Assembly (NCBI GenBank): GCA_039707465.1
Contig: CM077645.1
Span: forward strand, 169,176,003-169,240,002
DNA: 64,000 nucleotides
Reading direction: 5' to 3'
Origin: Rhabdophis nuchalis
Lineage: Eukaryota > Chordata > Lepidosauria > Squamata > Natricidae
Shown: in pieces, positions 62,601-63,086 of the stretch
Numbering within the stretch: position 1 is the first letter of the stretch
How the letters are laid out: each line of letters opens with the position of its first letter
The notes under the pieces: generated by a model
Databases searched by the model: none
What the model was told of the DNA's origin: nothing
What the model saw: only the letters and a program-made list of their open reading frames with translations
Made by a program: the position numbers and the translations under genes

Positions 62601-62936
62601 AAACAGCACTAAGACTTATATACCACTTTATAGCCCTCTCTAAGCAATTTACAGAGTCAGCATATTAGTTATGTCAAGTATTTTATTCATTAATGTAAAT
62701 AACATTTCTATGATATTCACTATGTGTCTCTACGTGCATGGGTGTGGATTGTACCTACATTATATAAGTTTTTTTGTTTTTCCTTTTGTCAGATTAAAGT
62801 TGCAGTATCTGTGGAAAAAGACTGTATTCGGGCCTACCAACCCCAGATATTATCTACTAACTACAATACATTAACATTAAATGTTAAAACAATGGAACCT
62901 GACAATCTTTTGTTCTATCTGGGTAGCAATGGTAAA
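1..62936 (+). CDS. LAMA1: Laminin subunit alpha-1, partial gene (42 exons seen)
   Basis: Laminin alpha-1 is a secreted basement-membrane chain. It joins a beta and a gamma chain through its coiled-coil arm, polymerises through its LN domain and binds cell receptors through its LG domains. The window carries 42 exons, about 2,030 of the roughly 3,080 codons usual for the family. Domain order is LN (exons 1-3), LE repeats (3-8), L4 module 1 (9-12), LE repeats (12-21), L4 module 2 (21-25), LE repeats (25-29), coiled-coil domains II and I (30-41) and the start of LG1 (42). All introns are GT-AG and the phases join, apart from the exon 40/41 problem described there. LAMA1 is chosen over LAMA2 because the L4 segments and the exon 42 peptide ([10 protein letters not shown], then [10 protein letters not shown]) match remembered alpha-1 chains better. 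The signal peptide, N-terminal exons, promoter and LG2-LG5 lie outside. Exon numbers used here count from the window start. Confidence 0.93.
1800..2430. other. GC-richer intronic block of unknown origin
   Basis: This 600-base stretch in the first intron is noticeably richer in G and C than its surroundings and has short overlapping open frames on both strands, none with a recognisable domain. It could be an old retrocopy or an unclassified transposon. I see no terminal repeats, target duplication or poly(A) tract. Confidence 0.3.
3301..3329. repeat. GT dinucleotide microsatellite
   Basis: About 14 tg units in the first intron. Confidence 0.95.
3822..4001 (+). CDS. LAMA1: LAMA1 exon 2 (LN domain)
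   Basis: Sixty codons in phase 0/0 begin [14 protein letters not shown] and contain [15 protein letters not shown] and DPIVTRR, the most conserved part of the laminin alpha LN domain. The acceptor is ttgtttag and the donor gtaagc. The following 1.8-kb intron contains a GC-rich repeat-like block (about 4240-4790), a short hAT-type element (5127-5259), an ATT repeat and a GT/GA microsatellite. Confidence 0.95.
5127..5259. mobile_element. hAT-type miniature element
   Basis: Starts caggggtatcaaccttgagg and ends agtttgacaaacctg, imperfectly inverted. Flanking atataaag and atctgaag agree at six of eight positions. Similar in sequence to 19204-19336. Confidence 0.6.
5357..5419. repeat. ATT trinucleotide microsatellite
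   Basis: About 20 tta units in the intron after exon 2. Confidence 0.95.
5577..5654. repeat. GT/GA compound microsatellite
   Basis: About 14 gt units pass directly into about 22 ga units. Open frames on both strands here are repeat translations. Confidence 0.95.
5833..5922 (+). CDS. LAMA1: LAMA1 exon 3 (end of LN, start of LE1)
   Basis: Thirty codons reading [20 protein letters not shown] close the LN domain and open the first laminin EGF-like repeat ([10 protein letters not shown]). Both phases are 0, between tttag and gtacta. The following 2.2-kb intron includes a palindromic TA-type repeat (about 6935-7415) and is otherwise AT-rich with nothing recognised. Confidence 0.95.
6935..7415. 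repeat. Palindromic TA-type repeat copy
   Basis: The left end tattttcggagtataagaca and right end cttatagtccgaaaaatacg are inverted. The interior contains cctgccctgcatccc and several A-rich and T-rich runs. Same family as 10810-17893 and 29740-30135. Confidence 0.7.
8094..8211 (+). CDS. LAMA1: LAMA1 exon 4 (LE1)
   Basis: The exon encodes [18 protein letters not shown] and [12 protein letters not shown], with the regular cysteine spacing of an LE repeat. It starts in phase 0 and ends after the first base of a codon at a gtatgt donor. The 744-bp intron that follows shows only AT-rich sequence and short A/C-rich runs. Confidence 0.95.
8956..9134 (+). CDS. LAMA1: LAMA1 exon 5 (LE1/LE2)
   Basis: After a split Arg codon the exon reads [19 protein letters not shown], then [18 protein letters not shown]. 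The GGGVCxNC block is a hallmark of laminin alpha-1 and alpha-2 LE2. It ends in phase 0 at gtaaga. Nothing else is recognised in the 521-bp intron that follows. Confidence 0.95.
9656..9761 (+). CDS. LAMA1: LAMA1 exon 6 (LE2/LE3)
   Basis: The exon encodes [15 protein letters not shown] and continues into the third LE repeat, ending with a one-base overhang at gtaaga. Only 152 bp separate it from the next exon. Confidence 0.94.
9914..10074 (+). CDS. LAMA1: LAMA1 exon 7 (LE3/LE4)
   Basis: After completing a Gly codon it reads [18 protein letters not shown] and ends [12 protein letters not shown] in phase 0 at gtaagt. The next intron is the longest in the window (7.9 kb) because it contains the nested palindromic repeat and DIRS element. 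Bases 10075-10807 are plain AT-rich intron. Confidence 0.95.
10863..11290. repeat. GGTA/GAGA-rich compound microsatellite
   Basis: Alternating runs of GTAG tetranucleotides and GA dinucleotides, punctuated by repeated gagaaatacagtaggtaggt units. Several long open frames on the minus strand here (Ser/Leu/Tyr-rich) are translations of the repeat, not genes. The complementary-strand counterpart of the same motif family lies at 23470-24090, which suggests both belong to a common repeat. Confidence 0.9.
11619..11738 (+). repeat. DIRS left inverted terminal repeat
   Basis: From about 11622 to 11738 the sequence reads as the reverse complement of 17474-17589 with a few differences near the outer end. 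The shared core includes gggttaatcctgcctttctg and ends in gccagaatttcaat. Confidence 0.92.
12584..14277 (+). pseudogene. DIRS gag-like ORF1, one frame break
   Basis: Two adjoining open frames, 12584-13036 (150 codons, starting [10 protein letters not shown]) and about 13033-14277 (414 codons), overlap by a few bases in different frames. Reading across the break gives one Gag-like product, so a single-base change near 13000-13035 is the simplest explanation. The first part is Lys/Arg/Glu-rich and then acidic. The second has a serine/arginine-rich stretch and a basic C-terminus ([18 protein letters not shown]) that could bind nucleic acid. Position 5' of the RT frame matches DIRS gag. A programmed frameshift is an alternative. 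No CCHC zinc knuckle was seen. Confidence 0.7.
13991..16165 (+). CDS. DIRS reverse transcriptase/RNase H polyprotein
   Basis: The frame is open for 724 codons and overlaps the gag frame by 287 bases; recognisable homology starts near 14280. The reverse transcriptase part carries [25 protein letters not shown], the FGLSSAPR block and the catalytic YLDD at about 14890. RNase H follows with TDASLYGWG (about 15380), NWLELRAA and LLTDNVS. The C-terminal 150 residues include VDLFAS and [14 protein letters not shown], placed where DIRS elements have a DAM-like methyltransferase domain, but I cannot verify the catalytic motif. The protein would copy element RNA into cDNA. No in-frame stop interrupts it. 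The true start codon is uncertain and may require frameshifting or re-initiation from gag. Confidence 0.9.
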   Translation: MARSLTRCWWKTGTRRRSCLRSTRRRTTRGRVPFESSPFGTQNLPPVQGSSIGPLTRDQIGGRTATPSGTEADSNPSPDAPSEVDPVPVPSEGSSDSPTDAPIGGRLQLFQAAWEQTTSDQWVLQTIRLGLTLEFLSMPPRRFIRCPTPSSPLKRSLMEQEVAHLRGINAIEPVPAEQAGSGFYSILFLVPKNSGGWRGILDLKLLNKHLAYRRFKMQSLQSILSCIRTGDLLTSIDLQEAYLHIPVWETHRRFLRFYYAGQHYQYRALPFGLSSAPRTFTKVLAAVLASLRARPVRLQAYLDDIVIQSSSHRQALRDLRLTMRTLEHHGFSINLKKSHLSPTTSLTHLGAVIDTISGRVYLSPERANSLIPLALRVGSSGTAPIVLLSQLLGKMISCLSIVPWARLHSRHLQWCLLPHQRAKESDSPRHVPVPDKVRASLGWWTARSLAKGCLFREPERTVITTDASLYGWGAHLDQQVAQGKWSPEELKHSINWLELRAARLALLHFRPRIKNCHVLLLTDNVSTKAHINRQGGTRSKSLMEEAERLGLWAERHLASIRAEHISGESNIQADWLSRATIDNSEWQLHPNLFSSITQRFGQPAVDLFASTANAQVPRYFTRYRCQGAEGVNALRCHWPPGLLYAFPPLPLLPGLVRKILKEQAEVIVIAPYWPRRAWFADLVSLSVVKPWRIPQGEVSLVQGSIEHPEPHWLQLTAWHVKGNC
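16146..17235 (+). CDS. DIRS tyrosine recombinase
   Basis: A tyrosine recombinase (phage-integrase fold) inserts the circular cDNA. The N-terminal SAM-like region reads [18 protein letters not shown]. Catalytic residues can be placed as Arg in [13 protein letters not shown] (about 16620), the His-x-x-Arg box in [14 protein letters not shown] (about 17005), and Tyr in [10 protein letters not shown] (about 17115). The frame differs from that of RT and overlaps its end. The open frame actually extends back to 14353 with no stop (960 codons in all), but only the last 360 or so codons look like recombinase; the start given here is a homology estimate. It ends just before the internal complementary region. 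Confidence 0.9.
17248..17337 (+). repeat. DIRS internal complementary region
   Basis: Ninety bases immediately 3' of the recombinase frame. The first 36 are an exact reverse complement of the left terminus (11619-11654). The remaining 56, overlapping by 2, are an exact reverse complement of the right terminus (17564-17619). In DIRS biology this region templates circularisation and restores the ends. Perfect identity implies a young or gene-converted copy. Confidence 0.93.
17474..17619 (+). repeat. DIRS right inverted terminal repeat and right end
   Basis: Bases 17474-17589 mirror the left repeat. The outer extension to 17619, ending gccaacgactctt, is specific to the right end and is matched by the internal complementary region. 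Bases 17620-17893 after it return to the interrupted palindromic repeat. Confidence 0.92.
18009..18149 (+). CDS. LAMA1: LAMA1 exon 8 (LE4/LE5 start)
   Basis: Forty-seven codons reading [20 protein letters not shown], then [16 protein letters not shown], lead from LE4 to the short LE segment before the first L4 module. Phases are 0/0 and the donor is gtaaaa. The 2.4-kb intron that follows holds a hAT-type element (19204-19336), a minus-strand LINE tail (19350-19500) and an unclassified GC-rich repeat (19640-20180). Confidence 0.95.
19204..19336. mobile_element. hAT-type miniature element
   Basis: It begins caggggtgtcaaactgg and ends with the inverted gagtttgacacatgtg. The flanking octamers (ttcttgta and ctctagta) agree at five of eight positions, consistent with a degraded 8-bp target duplication. 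It has no coding capacity. Confidence 0.65.
19350..19500 (-). repeat. L2-like LINE 3' tail fragment, minus strand
   Basis: The sequence attaaatttataccccgccc followed by agggcggcacacagg is the reverse complement of the 3' end of the LINE at 36930-41445 (gccgccctgggtccg, then ataaattta). It is a 5'-truncated copy with the A-rich tail on the left. Confidence 0.7.
19640..20180. repeat. Unclassified GC-rich interspersed repeat, possibly LTR-derived
   Basis: The block is distinctly GC-richer than the surrounding intron and contains a short minus-strand open frame (19944-20165) rich in Glu, Asp and Ser. A block of similar style lies at 4240-4790. No terminal motif was identified, so the class is uncertain. 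Confidence 0.35.
20545..20718 (+). CDS. LAMA1: LAMA1 exon 9 (L4 module 1)
   Basis: Fifty-eight codons starting [12 protein letters not shown] and ending [16 protein letters not shown] form the N-terminal part of the first L4 (domain IV type A) module, a beta-sandwich insert within an LE repeat. Phases are 0/0 and the donor gtaagt. The 685-bp intron that follows holds one end of the palindromic repeat family (about 20950-21118). Confidence 0.95.
21404..21505 (+). CDS. LAMA1: LAMA1 exon 10 (L4 module 1)
   Basis: Thirty-four codons reading [19 protein letters not shown] and ending VDVIIQ, in phase 0/0. The residues after SYDIP resemble laminin alpha-1 rather than alpha-2, which has a run of Glu here. 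The 1.3-kb intron that follows contains two miniature elements (21593-21912 and 22276-22380). Confidence 0.95.
21593..21912. mobile_element. Miniature transposon of the gtaagtgtgaaaaa family, 3' truncated
   Basis: It starts caggtactccttgatttat and contains aatctgtttccccactc and gatcacatgacc. The same family occurs inverted at about 45975-46359 and as pieces at 28705-28780 and 44160-44330. It is non-coding. Confidence 0.6.
22276..22380. mobile_element. hAT-type palindromic miniature element with 8-bp duplication
   Basis: A 105-bp near-perfect palindrome from caggggtctccaacctttg to its inverse, centred near cagagtctggg. It is flanked on both sides by atctagac (22268-22275 and 22381-22388), an exact 8-bp target duplication as hAT transposases make. 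The long hairpin has no coding capacity. Confidence 0.9.
22829..23040 (+). CDS. LAMA1: LAMA1 exon 11 (L4 module 1)
   Basis: The exon encodes [20 protein letters not shown] and continues through [20 protein letters not shown], the core of the first L4 module. It ends after two bases of an Arg codon at gtaatg. The 2.3-kb intron that follows is almost filled by a repeat with a CTAC-rich interior (23362-25112). Confidence 0.95.
23362..25112. repeat. Unclassified interspersed element with CTAC microsatellite interior
   Basis: The left end reads ctagctatacccggccacgc and the right end holds cggtccagtagtttttgag, then ttttatttatatagact. I associate such ends with an interspersed element family but cannot name it. 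Inside are a CTAC/CTAT tetranucleotide array (23470-24090), a CT-rich tract (24190-24470) and a GC-rich segment (24470-24900). The overlapping open frames here are low-complexity translations and not genes. Confidence 0.5.
23470..24090. repeat. CTAC/CTAT tetranucleotide array
   Basis: More than 600 bases of ctac and ctat units, with recurring tgtatttctccc spacers roughly every 40-60 bases. Two same-strand frames of 220-260 codons (repeating Thr-Tyr-Leu) span it because the array lacks stops. It resembles the reverse complement of the 10863-11290 array. Confidence 0.9.
25295..25406 (+). CDS. LAMA1: LAMA1 exon 12 (end of L4 module 1)
   Basis: After completing Arg it reads [18 protein letters not shown] and then [16 protein letters not shown], the return from L4 to the LE repeat. 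It ends in phase 0 at gtaatt. The 1.4-kb intron that follows contains a SINE-like repeat (25812-26036). Confidence 0.95.
25812..26036 (-). repeat. SINE-like interspersed repeat
   Basis: It contains aatcctgtgaggtgggttgg, gctgacccaaagttagccag and ctactgcaccaaactgg. A related copy lies at 32330-32550. The pattern is a common amniote short interspersed repeat. The strand is tentative and the family name is not claimed. Confidence 0.5.
26768..26878 (+). CDS. LAMA1: LAMA1 exon 13 (LE repeat)
   Basis: Thirty-seven codons: [18 protein letters not shown], then [17 protein letters not shown], the LE repeat immediately after L4 module 1. The FGGIC block is typical here. Phases are 0/0. Nothing but AT-rich sequence is seen in the next 729 bp. 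Confidence 0.95.
27608..27735 (+). CDS. LAMA1: LAMA1 exon 14 (LE repeat)
   Basis: The exon encodes [20 protein letters not shown] and then [12 protein letters not shown], ending after two bases of an Asn codon at gtaaac. Nothing is recognised in the following 649 bp of intron. Confidence 0.95.
28385..28471 (+). CDS. LAMA1: LAMA1 exon 15 (LE repeat)
   Basis: Reads [18 protein letters not shown] and [10 protein letters not shown], in the phases expected between exons 14 and 16, with donor gtatgg. The 693-bp intron that follows holds a fragment of the family seen at 21593 (28705-28780) and a GC-rich stretch at 28780-29050 with no gene. Confidence 0.94.
29165..29376 (+). CDS. LAMA1: LAMA1 exon 16 (two LE repeats)
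   Basis: After a split Arg codon it encodes [19 protein letters not shown], then [19 protein letters not shown] and [15 protein letters not shown]. It ends with one base of an Ala codon at gtgagt. The following 989-bp intron contains a palindromic repeat copy at 29740-30135. Confidence 0.95.
29740..30135. repeat. Palindromic TA-type repeat, uninterrupted copy
   Basis: The left end is gtatttttcggaatattag and the right end cttatactccgaaaaatatg, inverted with respect to each other. The interior matches pieces on both sides of the DIRS insertion at 11619-17619, so this copy is a useful reference for the interrupted one. Confidence 0.75.
30366..30472 (+). CDS. LAMA1: LAMA1 exon 17 (LE repeat)
   Basis: Reads [20 protein letters not shown], then [14 protein letters not shown], with donor gtaaaa in phase 0. 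The 1.3-kb intron that follows has a possible repeat fragment at 30640-30800 containing tctttattgtcattgtac. The rest is AT-rich with nothing recognised. Confidence 0.95.
31741..31921 (+). CDS. LAMA1: LAMA1 exon 18 (LE repeats)
   Basis: Sixty codons plus one base, [20 protein letters not shown] to [17 protein letters not shown]. The FYAFQxGGC block is characteristic of laminin alpha-1. The acceptor has a strong pyrimidine tract (tttcttacag). The 924-bp intron that follows carries a minus-strand LINE tail (32108-32330) and a SINE-like repeat (32330-32550). Confidence 0.95.
32108..32330 (-). repeat. L2-like LINE 3' tail fragment, minus strand
   Basis: The sequence tttatattccgcccttctcc, followed by cacaggaatttaaaaac, is the reverse complement of the LINE tail at 41380-41420. 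It is a diverged, 5'-truncated copy. Confidence 0.65.
32330..32550 (-). repeat. SINE-like interspersed repeat
   Basis: Shares tttgtgaggtggtttggcctg and the cagctggttttcatg block with the copy at 25812-26036, and ends in a similar aaactataccaaactg. The strand is tentative. Confidence 0.5.
32846..32982 (+). CDS. LAMA1: LAMA1 exon 19 (LE repeat)
   Basis: Reads [19 protein letters not shown], then [20 protein letters not shown]. It ends in phase 0 at gtaatg. The 1.3-kb intron that follows includes a GGAT microsatellite (33135-33170) and is otherwise AT-rich without recognisable elements. Confidence 0.95.
34330..34560 (+). CDS. LAMA1: LAMA1 exon 20 (LE repeats)
   Basis: Seventy-seven codons, [17 protein letters not shown] to [13 protein letters not shown], with [20 protein letters not shown] in the middle. 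Phases are 0/0 and the donor gtatag. The 896-bp intron that follows contains a SINE-like repeat (34605-34834) and the unexplained open frame at 35007-35243. Confidence 0.95.
34605..34834 (+). repeat. SINE-like squamate repeat
   Basis: Begins gcaatagcaacttagactta and contains agcggctcacagagtcagc, tcctcattttactgacc and ggaaggctgagtaaacc. Related copies lie at 51165-51400 and, truncated, at 62590-62665. It is probably a common squamate retroposon; no family name is claimed. Confidence 0.6.
35007..35243 (+). other. Unexplained 78-codon open frame in an intron
   Basis: The frame starts ATG (MKNLPQTT) and includes [14 protein letters not shown] and [19 protein letters not shown] before a TAG stop. 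Composition is protein-like (mixed charged and hydrophobic residues) rather than a simple-repeat translation, and the codons do not resemble any laminin segment. It sits in the intron between LAMA1 exons 20 and 21 with no obvious splice sites or poly(A) tail. It may be a fragment of a retrocopy or transposon, or chance. I do not recognise it. Confidence 0.25.
35457..35600 (+). CDS. LAMA1: LAMA1 exon 21 (LE/L4 module 2 junction)
   Basis: Forty-eight codons: [20 protein letters not shown], then [20 protein letters not shown]. It leads from the LE array into L4 module 2. The donor is gttagt, weaker than most here. Phases are 0/0. The 959-bp intron that follows has a SINE- or MITE-like repeat at 35715-35965. 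Confidence 0.95.
35715..35965. repeat. Squamate interspersed repeat (gagaaccggtagtgg family)
   Basis: Starts cagaggtggtgttcagcagg and ends ttttttgaatcccaccact, an imperfect inversion. The core gagaaccggtagtggaaatt recurs in part near 425-530. It is non-coding. Confidence 0.5.
36560..36739 (+). CDS. LAMA1: LAMA1 exon 22 (L4 module 2)
   Basis: Sixty codons, [17 protein letters not shown] to [16 protein letters not shown]. The [13 protein letters not shown] block is conserved in laminin alpha L4 modules. Phases are 0/0 with donor gtaaat. The 5.7-kb intron that follows is mostly transposon. Confidence 0.95.
37400..37690 (+). repeat. GGAGAT-rich minisatellite in LINE 5' UTR
   Basis: Irregular repeats of gagatggattggagatgga and related purine-rich units. 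They give rise to spurious basic open frames on the plus strand and Ser/Pro-rich frames on the minus strand. Confidence 0.8.
38428..41252 (+). pseudogene. LINE endonuclease-reverse transcriptase ORF, endonuclease broken
   Basis: The first segment (38428 to about 38845) carries the endonuclease start: [19 protein letters not shown] and [10 protein letters not shown]. Near 38840 the reading moves to another frame, which continues with [15 protein letters not shown] and [10 protein letters not shown], then the reverse transcriptase: [11 protein letters not shown] (about 40035), [26 protein letters not shown] and catalytic YADD (about 40400). The C-terminal domain ends HLFHLAGLA. Compared with typical CR1/L2 endonucleases, the segment between the Y-x-A-P block and GDFN is very short, so a deletion with a frame change is likely. 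The RT half has no stop over more than 800 codons. The encoded enzyme would nick target DNA and reverse transcribe the element RNA. Confidence 0.85.
41455..42146 (+). mobile_element. CR1-type LINE 3' fragment, split by an LTR
   Basis: The left part (41455-41609) includes aagtactttttcacccagag and tatggaacttcctgccagaa. The right part (41938-42146) ends tgttccagcaaggctgttct and tatgttcttc. This is a familiar CR1-like 3' region of reptiles. The small frame at 41454-41693 is the residual ORF end. Removing the 41610-41937 insertion and one duplication joins the two parts smoothly. Confidence 0.75.
41610..41937 (-). mobile_element. Solo LTR, 328 bp, with 5-bp target duplication
   Basis: Starts TGTTATAAC and ends CACAACA (TG...CA termini, inverted TGTT/AACA), flanked by tcaat at 41605-41609 and 41938-41942. 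On the minus strand a TATA-like ctatataaag (near 41750) precedes a poly(A) signal aataaa (near 41670), which fits an LTR read on the minus strand. No internal retroviral or Gypsy coding sequence is present, so it is a recombined solo LTR. The superfamily is undetermined. Confidence 0.85.
42460..42645 (+). CDS. LAMA1: LAMA1 exon 23 (L4 module 2)
   Basis: Sixty-two codons, [19 protein letters not shown], then [19 protein letters not shown], in phase 0/0 with donor gtgaga. AYGGKLxYSVAFY matches the alpha-1 L4 module 2. The 1.8-kb intron that follows holds a second LINE fragment (42970-43440), an ATT run, an ATAC microsatellite (43515-43587) and a miniature-element fragment (44160-44330). Confidence 0.96.
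42970..43440 (+). mobile_element. CR1/L2-type LINE, 5'-truncated copy
   Basis: Starts abruptly at gtgttagttatcatctttaa and is homologous to 40965-41420 of the larger copy, including the peptide [15 protein letters not shown] and the end FCLAGLG. The 3' end is caccgctccgagtccc, followed by ataaataaaattattatt. The short open frame (42876-43262) is the C-terminal remnant of its ORF2, not a gene. Confidence 0.88.
43515..43587. repeat. ATAC tetranucleotide microsatellite
   Basis: About eighteen consecutive catacata units in the intron after exon 23. Confidence 0.95.
44434..44561 (+). CDS. LAMA1: LAMA1 exon 24 (L4 module 2)
   Basis: Reads [19 protein letters not shown], then [15 protein letters not shown], ending two bases into an Arg codon at gtaaag. 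The [15 protein letters not shown] block is strongly alpha-1-like. Nothing is recognised in the 804-bp intron that follows. Confidence 0.96.
45366..45486 (+). CDS. LAMA1: LAMA1 exon 25 (end of L4 module 2)
   Basis: Reads [17 protein letters not shown], then [16 protein letters not shown], the return from L4 to the LE array. Phase 0 at the gtatgg donor. The next intron is only 104 bp. Confidence 0.95.
45591..45728 (+). CDS. LAMA1: LAMA1 exon 26 (LE repeat)
   Basis: Forty-six codons: [19 protein letters not shown], then [20 protein letters not shown]. Phases are 0/0 with donor gtatgt. The following 1.2-kb intron includes an inverted copy (45975-46359) of the miniature element seen at 21593. 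Confidence 0.95.
45975..46359. mobile_element. Miniature transposon of the 21593 family, inverted copy
   Basis: Contains agtgaccggtcacagttaca and aaagtggggaagccagaatc and ends gtaagtcaaggactacctg, which is the inverse of the terminal sequence at 21593. It is about 385 bp, non-coding, with inverted ends. Confidence 0.7.
46949..47070 (+). CDS. LAMA1: LAMA1 exon 27 (LE repeat)
   Basis: Reads [20 protein letters not shown] and ends SPES with a split Ser codon completed by exon 28. Donor gtagct. The 1.2-kb intron that follows contains a BovB/RTE fragment (47735-48130) and an ATT/GTT run at 48188-48245. Confidence 0.94.
47735..48130 (-). mobile_element. BovB/RTE LINE 3' fragment, minus strand
   Basis: On the minus strand the sequence reads HLMRR-like and then [19 protein letters not shown], followed by a stop, then LDGVTE, the C-terminal part of RTE-BovB ORF2. 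It is degraded by stops and frame changes. The plus-strand frame at 47691-48140 is a shadow of it. BovB LINEs are abundant in squamates and ruminants through horizontal transfer. Confidence 0.75.
48259..48345 (+). CDS. LAMA1: LAMA1 exon 28 (LE repeat)
   Basis: Reads [18 protein letters not shown], then [10 protein letters not shown], parallel to exon 15 in length (87 bp) and phases, as expected for the duplicated LE/L4 units. Donor gtaagg. The following 1.1-kb intron is largely a 685-bp hAT-type element. Confidence 0.95.
48546..49230. mobile_element. hAT-type non-autonomous element, 685 bp
   Basis: Begins cagcaatggcgaaccttttt and ends cataggttcaccatcctgg in inverted orientation. It is flanked by gtctatag at 48538-48545 and 49231-49238, an exact 8-bp duplication. 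The interior is GC-rich with repeated tccggagg and tcctgaag blocks and no transposase. Open frames inside are incidental. Confidence 0.85.
49440..49633 (+). CDS. LAMA1: LAMA1 exon 29 (last LE repeats)
   Basis: After a split Arg codon it reads [19 protein letters not shown] and [18 protein letters not shown] and ends [10 protein letters not shown]. Donor gtaagt. It closes the LE array. The 893-bp intron that follows is AT-rich with nothing recognised. Confidence 0.95.
50527..50669 (+). CDS. LAMA1: LAMA1 exon 30 (start of coiled-coil domain)
   Basis: Reads [20 protein letters not shown], then [17 protein letters not shown]. The paired cysteines at CDDDC are the interchain contact region at the top of the laminin coiled coil. 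Phase 0 at gtatgt. The 1.2-kb intron that follows carries a SINE-like repeat (51165-51400). Confidence 0.95.
51165..51400 (+). repeat. SINE-like squamate repeat, diverged
   Basis: Contains gatttatataccactccat, tcctcattttaccaatcg and ggaaggctgaatcaatc, matching the copy at 34605-34834, and ends ccattgtgccactac. Confidence 0.55.
51912..52010 (+). CDS. LAMA1: LAMA1 exon 31 (coiled coil)
   Basis: Thirty-three codons, [18 protein letters not shown] to SDQYYKE, heptad-compatible, in phase 0/0 with donor gtaggg. The 1.7-kb intron that follows holds two pentanucleotide arrays joined to LINE-like sequence (52217-52450 and 53110-53480). Confidence 0.9.
52217..52450. repeat. AATAG array joined to an interspersed repeat
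   Basis: About twelve aatag units run directly into attctttattggccaagtgt and gattggatacataggaatta, a combination seen widely in snake genomes, where microsatellites are seeded by LINE or SINE tails. Confidence 0.7.
53110..53480 (-). mobile_element. CR1 3' end with AATAC microsatellite tail, minus strand
   Basis: About 25 aatac units (53112-53234) abut gcagagttggaagggacctt and tctagtccaaccccctgtg, the reverse complement of a CR1-type LINE 3' region. The microsatellite sits where the LINE tail repeats are expected, so it probably expanded from them. Confidence 0.8.
53739..53850 (+). CDS. LAMA1: LAMA1 exon 32 (coiled coil)
   Basis: Reads [17 protein letters not shown], then [13 protein letters not shown], ending with one base of Val at gtaatg. 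Amphipathic helix composition. The next intron is 162 bp. Confidence 0.9.
54013..54175 (+). CDS. LAMA1: LAMA1 exon 33 (coiled coil)
   Basis: Reads [19 protein letters not shown] to HQDSIHELK, with a split Lys codon. Donor gtaagt. The 1.5-kb intron that follows includes a repeat-like piece at 54925-55045 and a minus-strand LINE tail at 55226-55510. Confidence 0.9.
55226..55510 (-). repeat. L2-like LINE 3' fragment, minus strand
   Basis: Reads tataccgcccttctcccttg, then agggcggtgaacaggcatc, and further right gccggccacacggaaaaagt and ttttcagagcccgacgg. This is the reverse complement of the 3' end and ORF2 C-terminus of the LINE at 36930-41445. Confidence 0.8.
55685..55895 (+). CDS. LAMA1: LAMA1 exon 34 (coiled coil)
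   Basis: Seventy codons, [18 protein letters not shown], then [20 protein letters not shown], a clear heptad helix, in phase 0 at gtaaga. The next intron is 205 bp. Confidence 0.92.
56101..56217 (+). CDS. LAMA1: LAMA1 exon 35 (coiled coil)
   Basis: Thirty-nine codons, [20 protein letters not shown] to ARDIFNSTS, in phase 0/0. The next intron is only 82 bp. Confidence 0.88.
56300..56463 (+). CDS. LAMA1: LAMA1 exon 36 (coiled coil)
   Basis: Reads [20 protein letters not shown], then [13 protein letters not shown], ending two bases into a Ser codon at gtaaga. The 1.1-kb intron that follows contains a hAT-type element with perfect duplications (56825-57153). Confidence 0.9.
56825..57153. mobile_element. 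hAT-type element, 329 bp, exact 8-bp duplication
   Basis: Starts cagtggtgggttgcagacgg and ends cagaacccaccactg, inverted terminal repeats of about 13 bases. The flanking octamer ctaagctc occurs at 56817-56824 and 57154-57161. The GC-rich interior includes gtacgccccggtacgggc. The open frame across it (56729-57157) is incidental. Confidence 0.92.
57583..57721 (+). CDS. LAMA1: LAMA1 exon 37 (coiled coil)
   Basis: After completing Ser it reads [20 protein letters not shown] to [10 protein letters not shown], in phase 0 at gtgagt. The 1.1-kb intron that follows contains the exon-like block at 58400-58577. Confidence 0.88.
58400..58577 (+). other. Exon-like open block of unknown origin
   Basis: An acceptor-like taaag with an upstream pyrimidine run and a consensus gtaagt donor bracket 178 bases that are open in one frame: [20 protein letters not shown], then [18 protein letters not shown] and [12 protein letters not shown]. 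The frame remains open upstream of the acceptor and ends just past the donor. Inclusion between LAMA1 exons 37 and 38 would shift the frame, so it is not a constitutive LAMA1 exon. The peptide does not look like laminin, repeat translation or a transposase I know. It may be a captured exon or retrocopy fragment. Confidence 0.3.
58867..58960 (+). CDS. LAMA1: LAMA1 exon 38 (coiled coil)
   Basis: Reads [20 protein letters not shown] to HKKYD plus one base, donor gtaggt. The next intron is 456 bp with nothing recognised. Confidence 0.88.
59417..59533 (+). CDS. LAMA1: LAMA1 exon 39 (coiled coil)
   Basis: Reads [19 protein letters not shown] to LQLTALPR plus one base, donor gtaagg. The 1.3-kb intron that follows is AT-rich with no recognised element. 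Confidence 0.9.
60796..60978 (+). CDS. LAMA1: LAMA1 exon 40 (coiled coil)
   Basis: Reads [20 protein letters not shown], then [19 protein letters not shown] and DSTNA, ending one base into a codon at gtaggt. No donor nearby would end it in phase 0, which matters for how exon 41 is joined. Confidence 0.9.
61318..61472 (+). CDS. LAMA1: LAMA1 exon 41 (end of coiled coil)
   Basis: The exon encodes [18 protein letters not shown], then [20 protein letters not shown] and KQAAS, the conserved end of domain I. Its start is chosen by phase: exon 40 ends with one base, so this exon must begin with two. The CAGCAG at 61315-61320 offers two adjacent acceptors (start 61318 or 61321) that fit. The stronger-looking actctttttcag acceptor at 61292 would give a stop at 61328. 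Donor gtaagc, phase 0. The 1.3-kb intron that follows holds a palindromic hAT-type element (62141-62246) and a repeat-like stretch at 61880-62090. Confidence 0.85.
62141..62246. mobile_element. hAT-type palindromic miniature element
   Basis: A 106-bp near-perfect palindrome from caggggtctgcaaagttggc to its inverse ending tttgcagatccctg. The flanking octamers ccctgatc and ccctaatc differ at one position. It is related in design to the element at 22276-22380. Confidence 0.85.
62590..62665 (+). repeat. SINE-like squamate repeat, truncated
   Basis: Contains agacttatataccacttta and tttacagagtcagcatatta, the 5' portion of the repeat at 34605-34834. Confidence 0.55.
62793..62936 (+). CDS. LAMA1: LAMA1 exon 42 (start of LG1)
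   Basis: Forty-eight codons: [20 protein letters not shown], then [20 protein letters not shown], the first strands of the LG1 globule used in receptor binding. IKVAVS matches the alpha-1 peptide region. [10 protein letters not shown] separates this chain from alpha-2, which has a different peptide here. The acceptor is ttttgtcag and the donor gtaagt, phase 0. The next exon is outside the window. Confidence 0.96.
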
Positions 62937-63086
62937 GTAAGTAAAGGATTTAATATATTGATTCTTCTATAGGCTGATACTTTACCAACTATTAGTGGGT
63001 AAACATTGGGTTTCTACTGAATTATGCAGGTGCATAGCAAGATAGTTCAAGCCGTGATTTGTCATAATTGTGATCATTATGACATA

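Noticed and set aside
1..62936. Assignment of the host gene to LAMA2
   Set aside because: The two chains are close, but the L4 modules and the [10 protein letters not shown] and [10 protein letters not shown] peptides near the LG1 start fit alpha-1, and the acidic run of alpha-2 L4 module 1 is absent.
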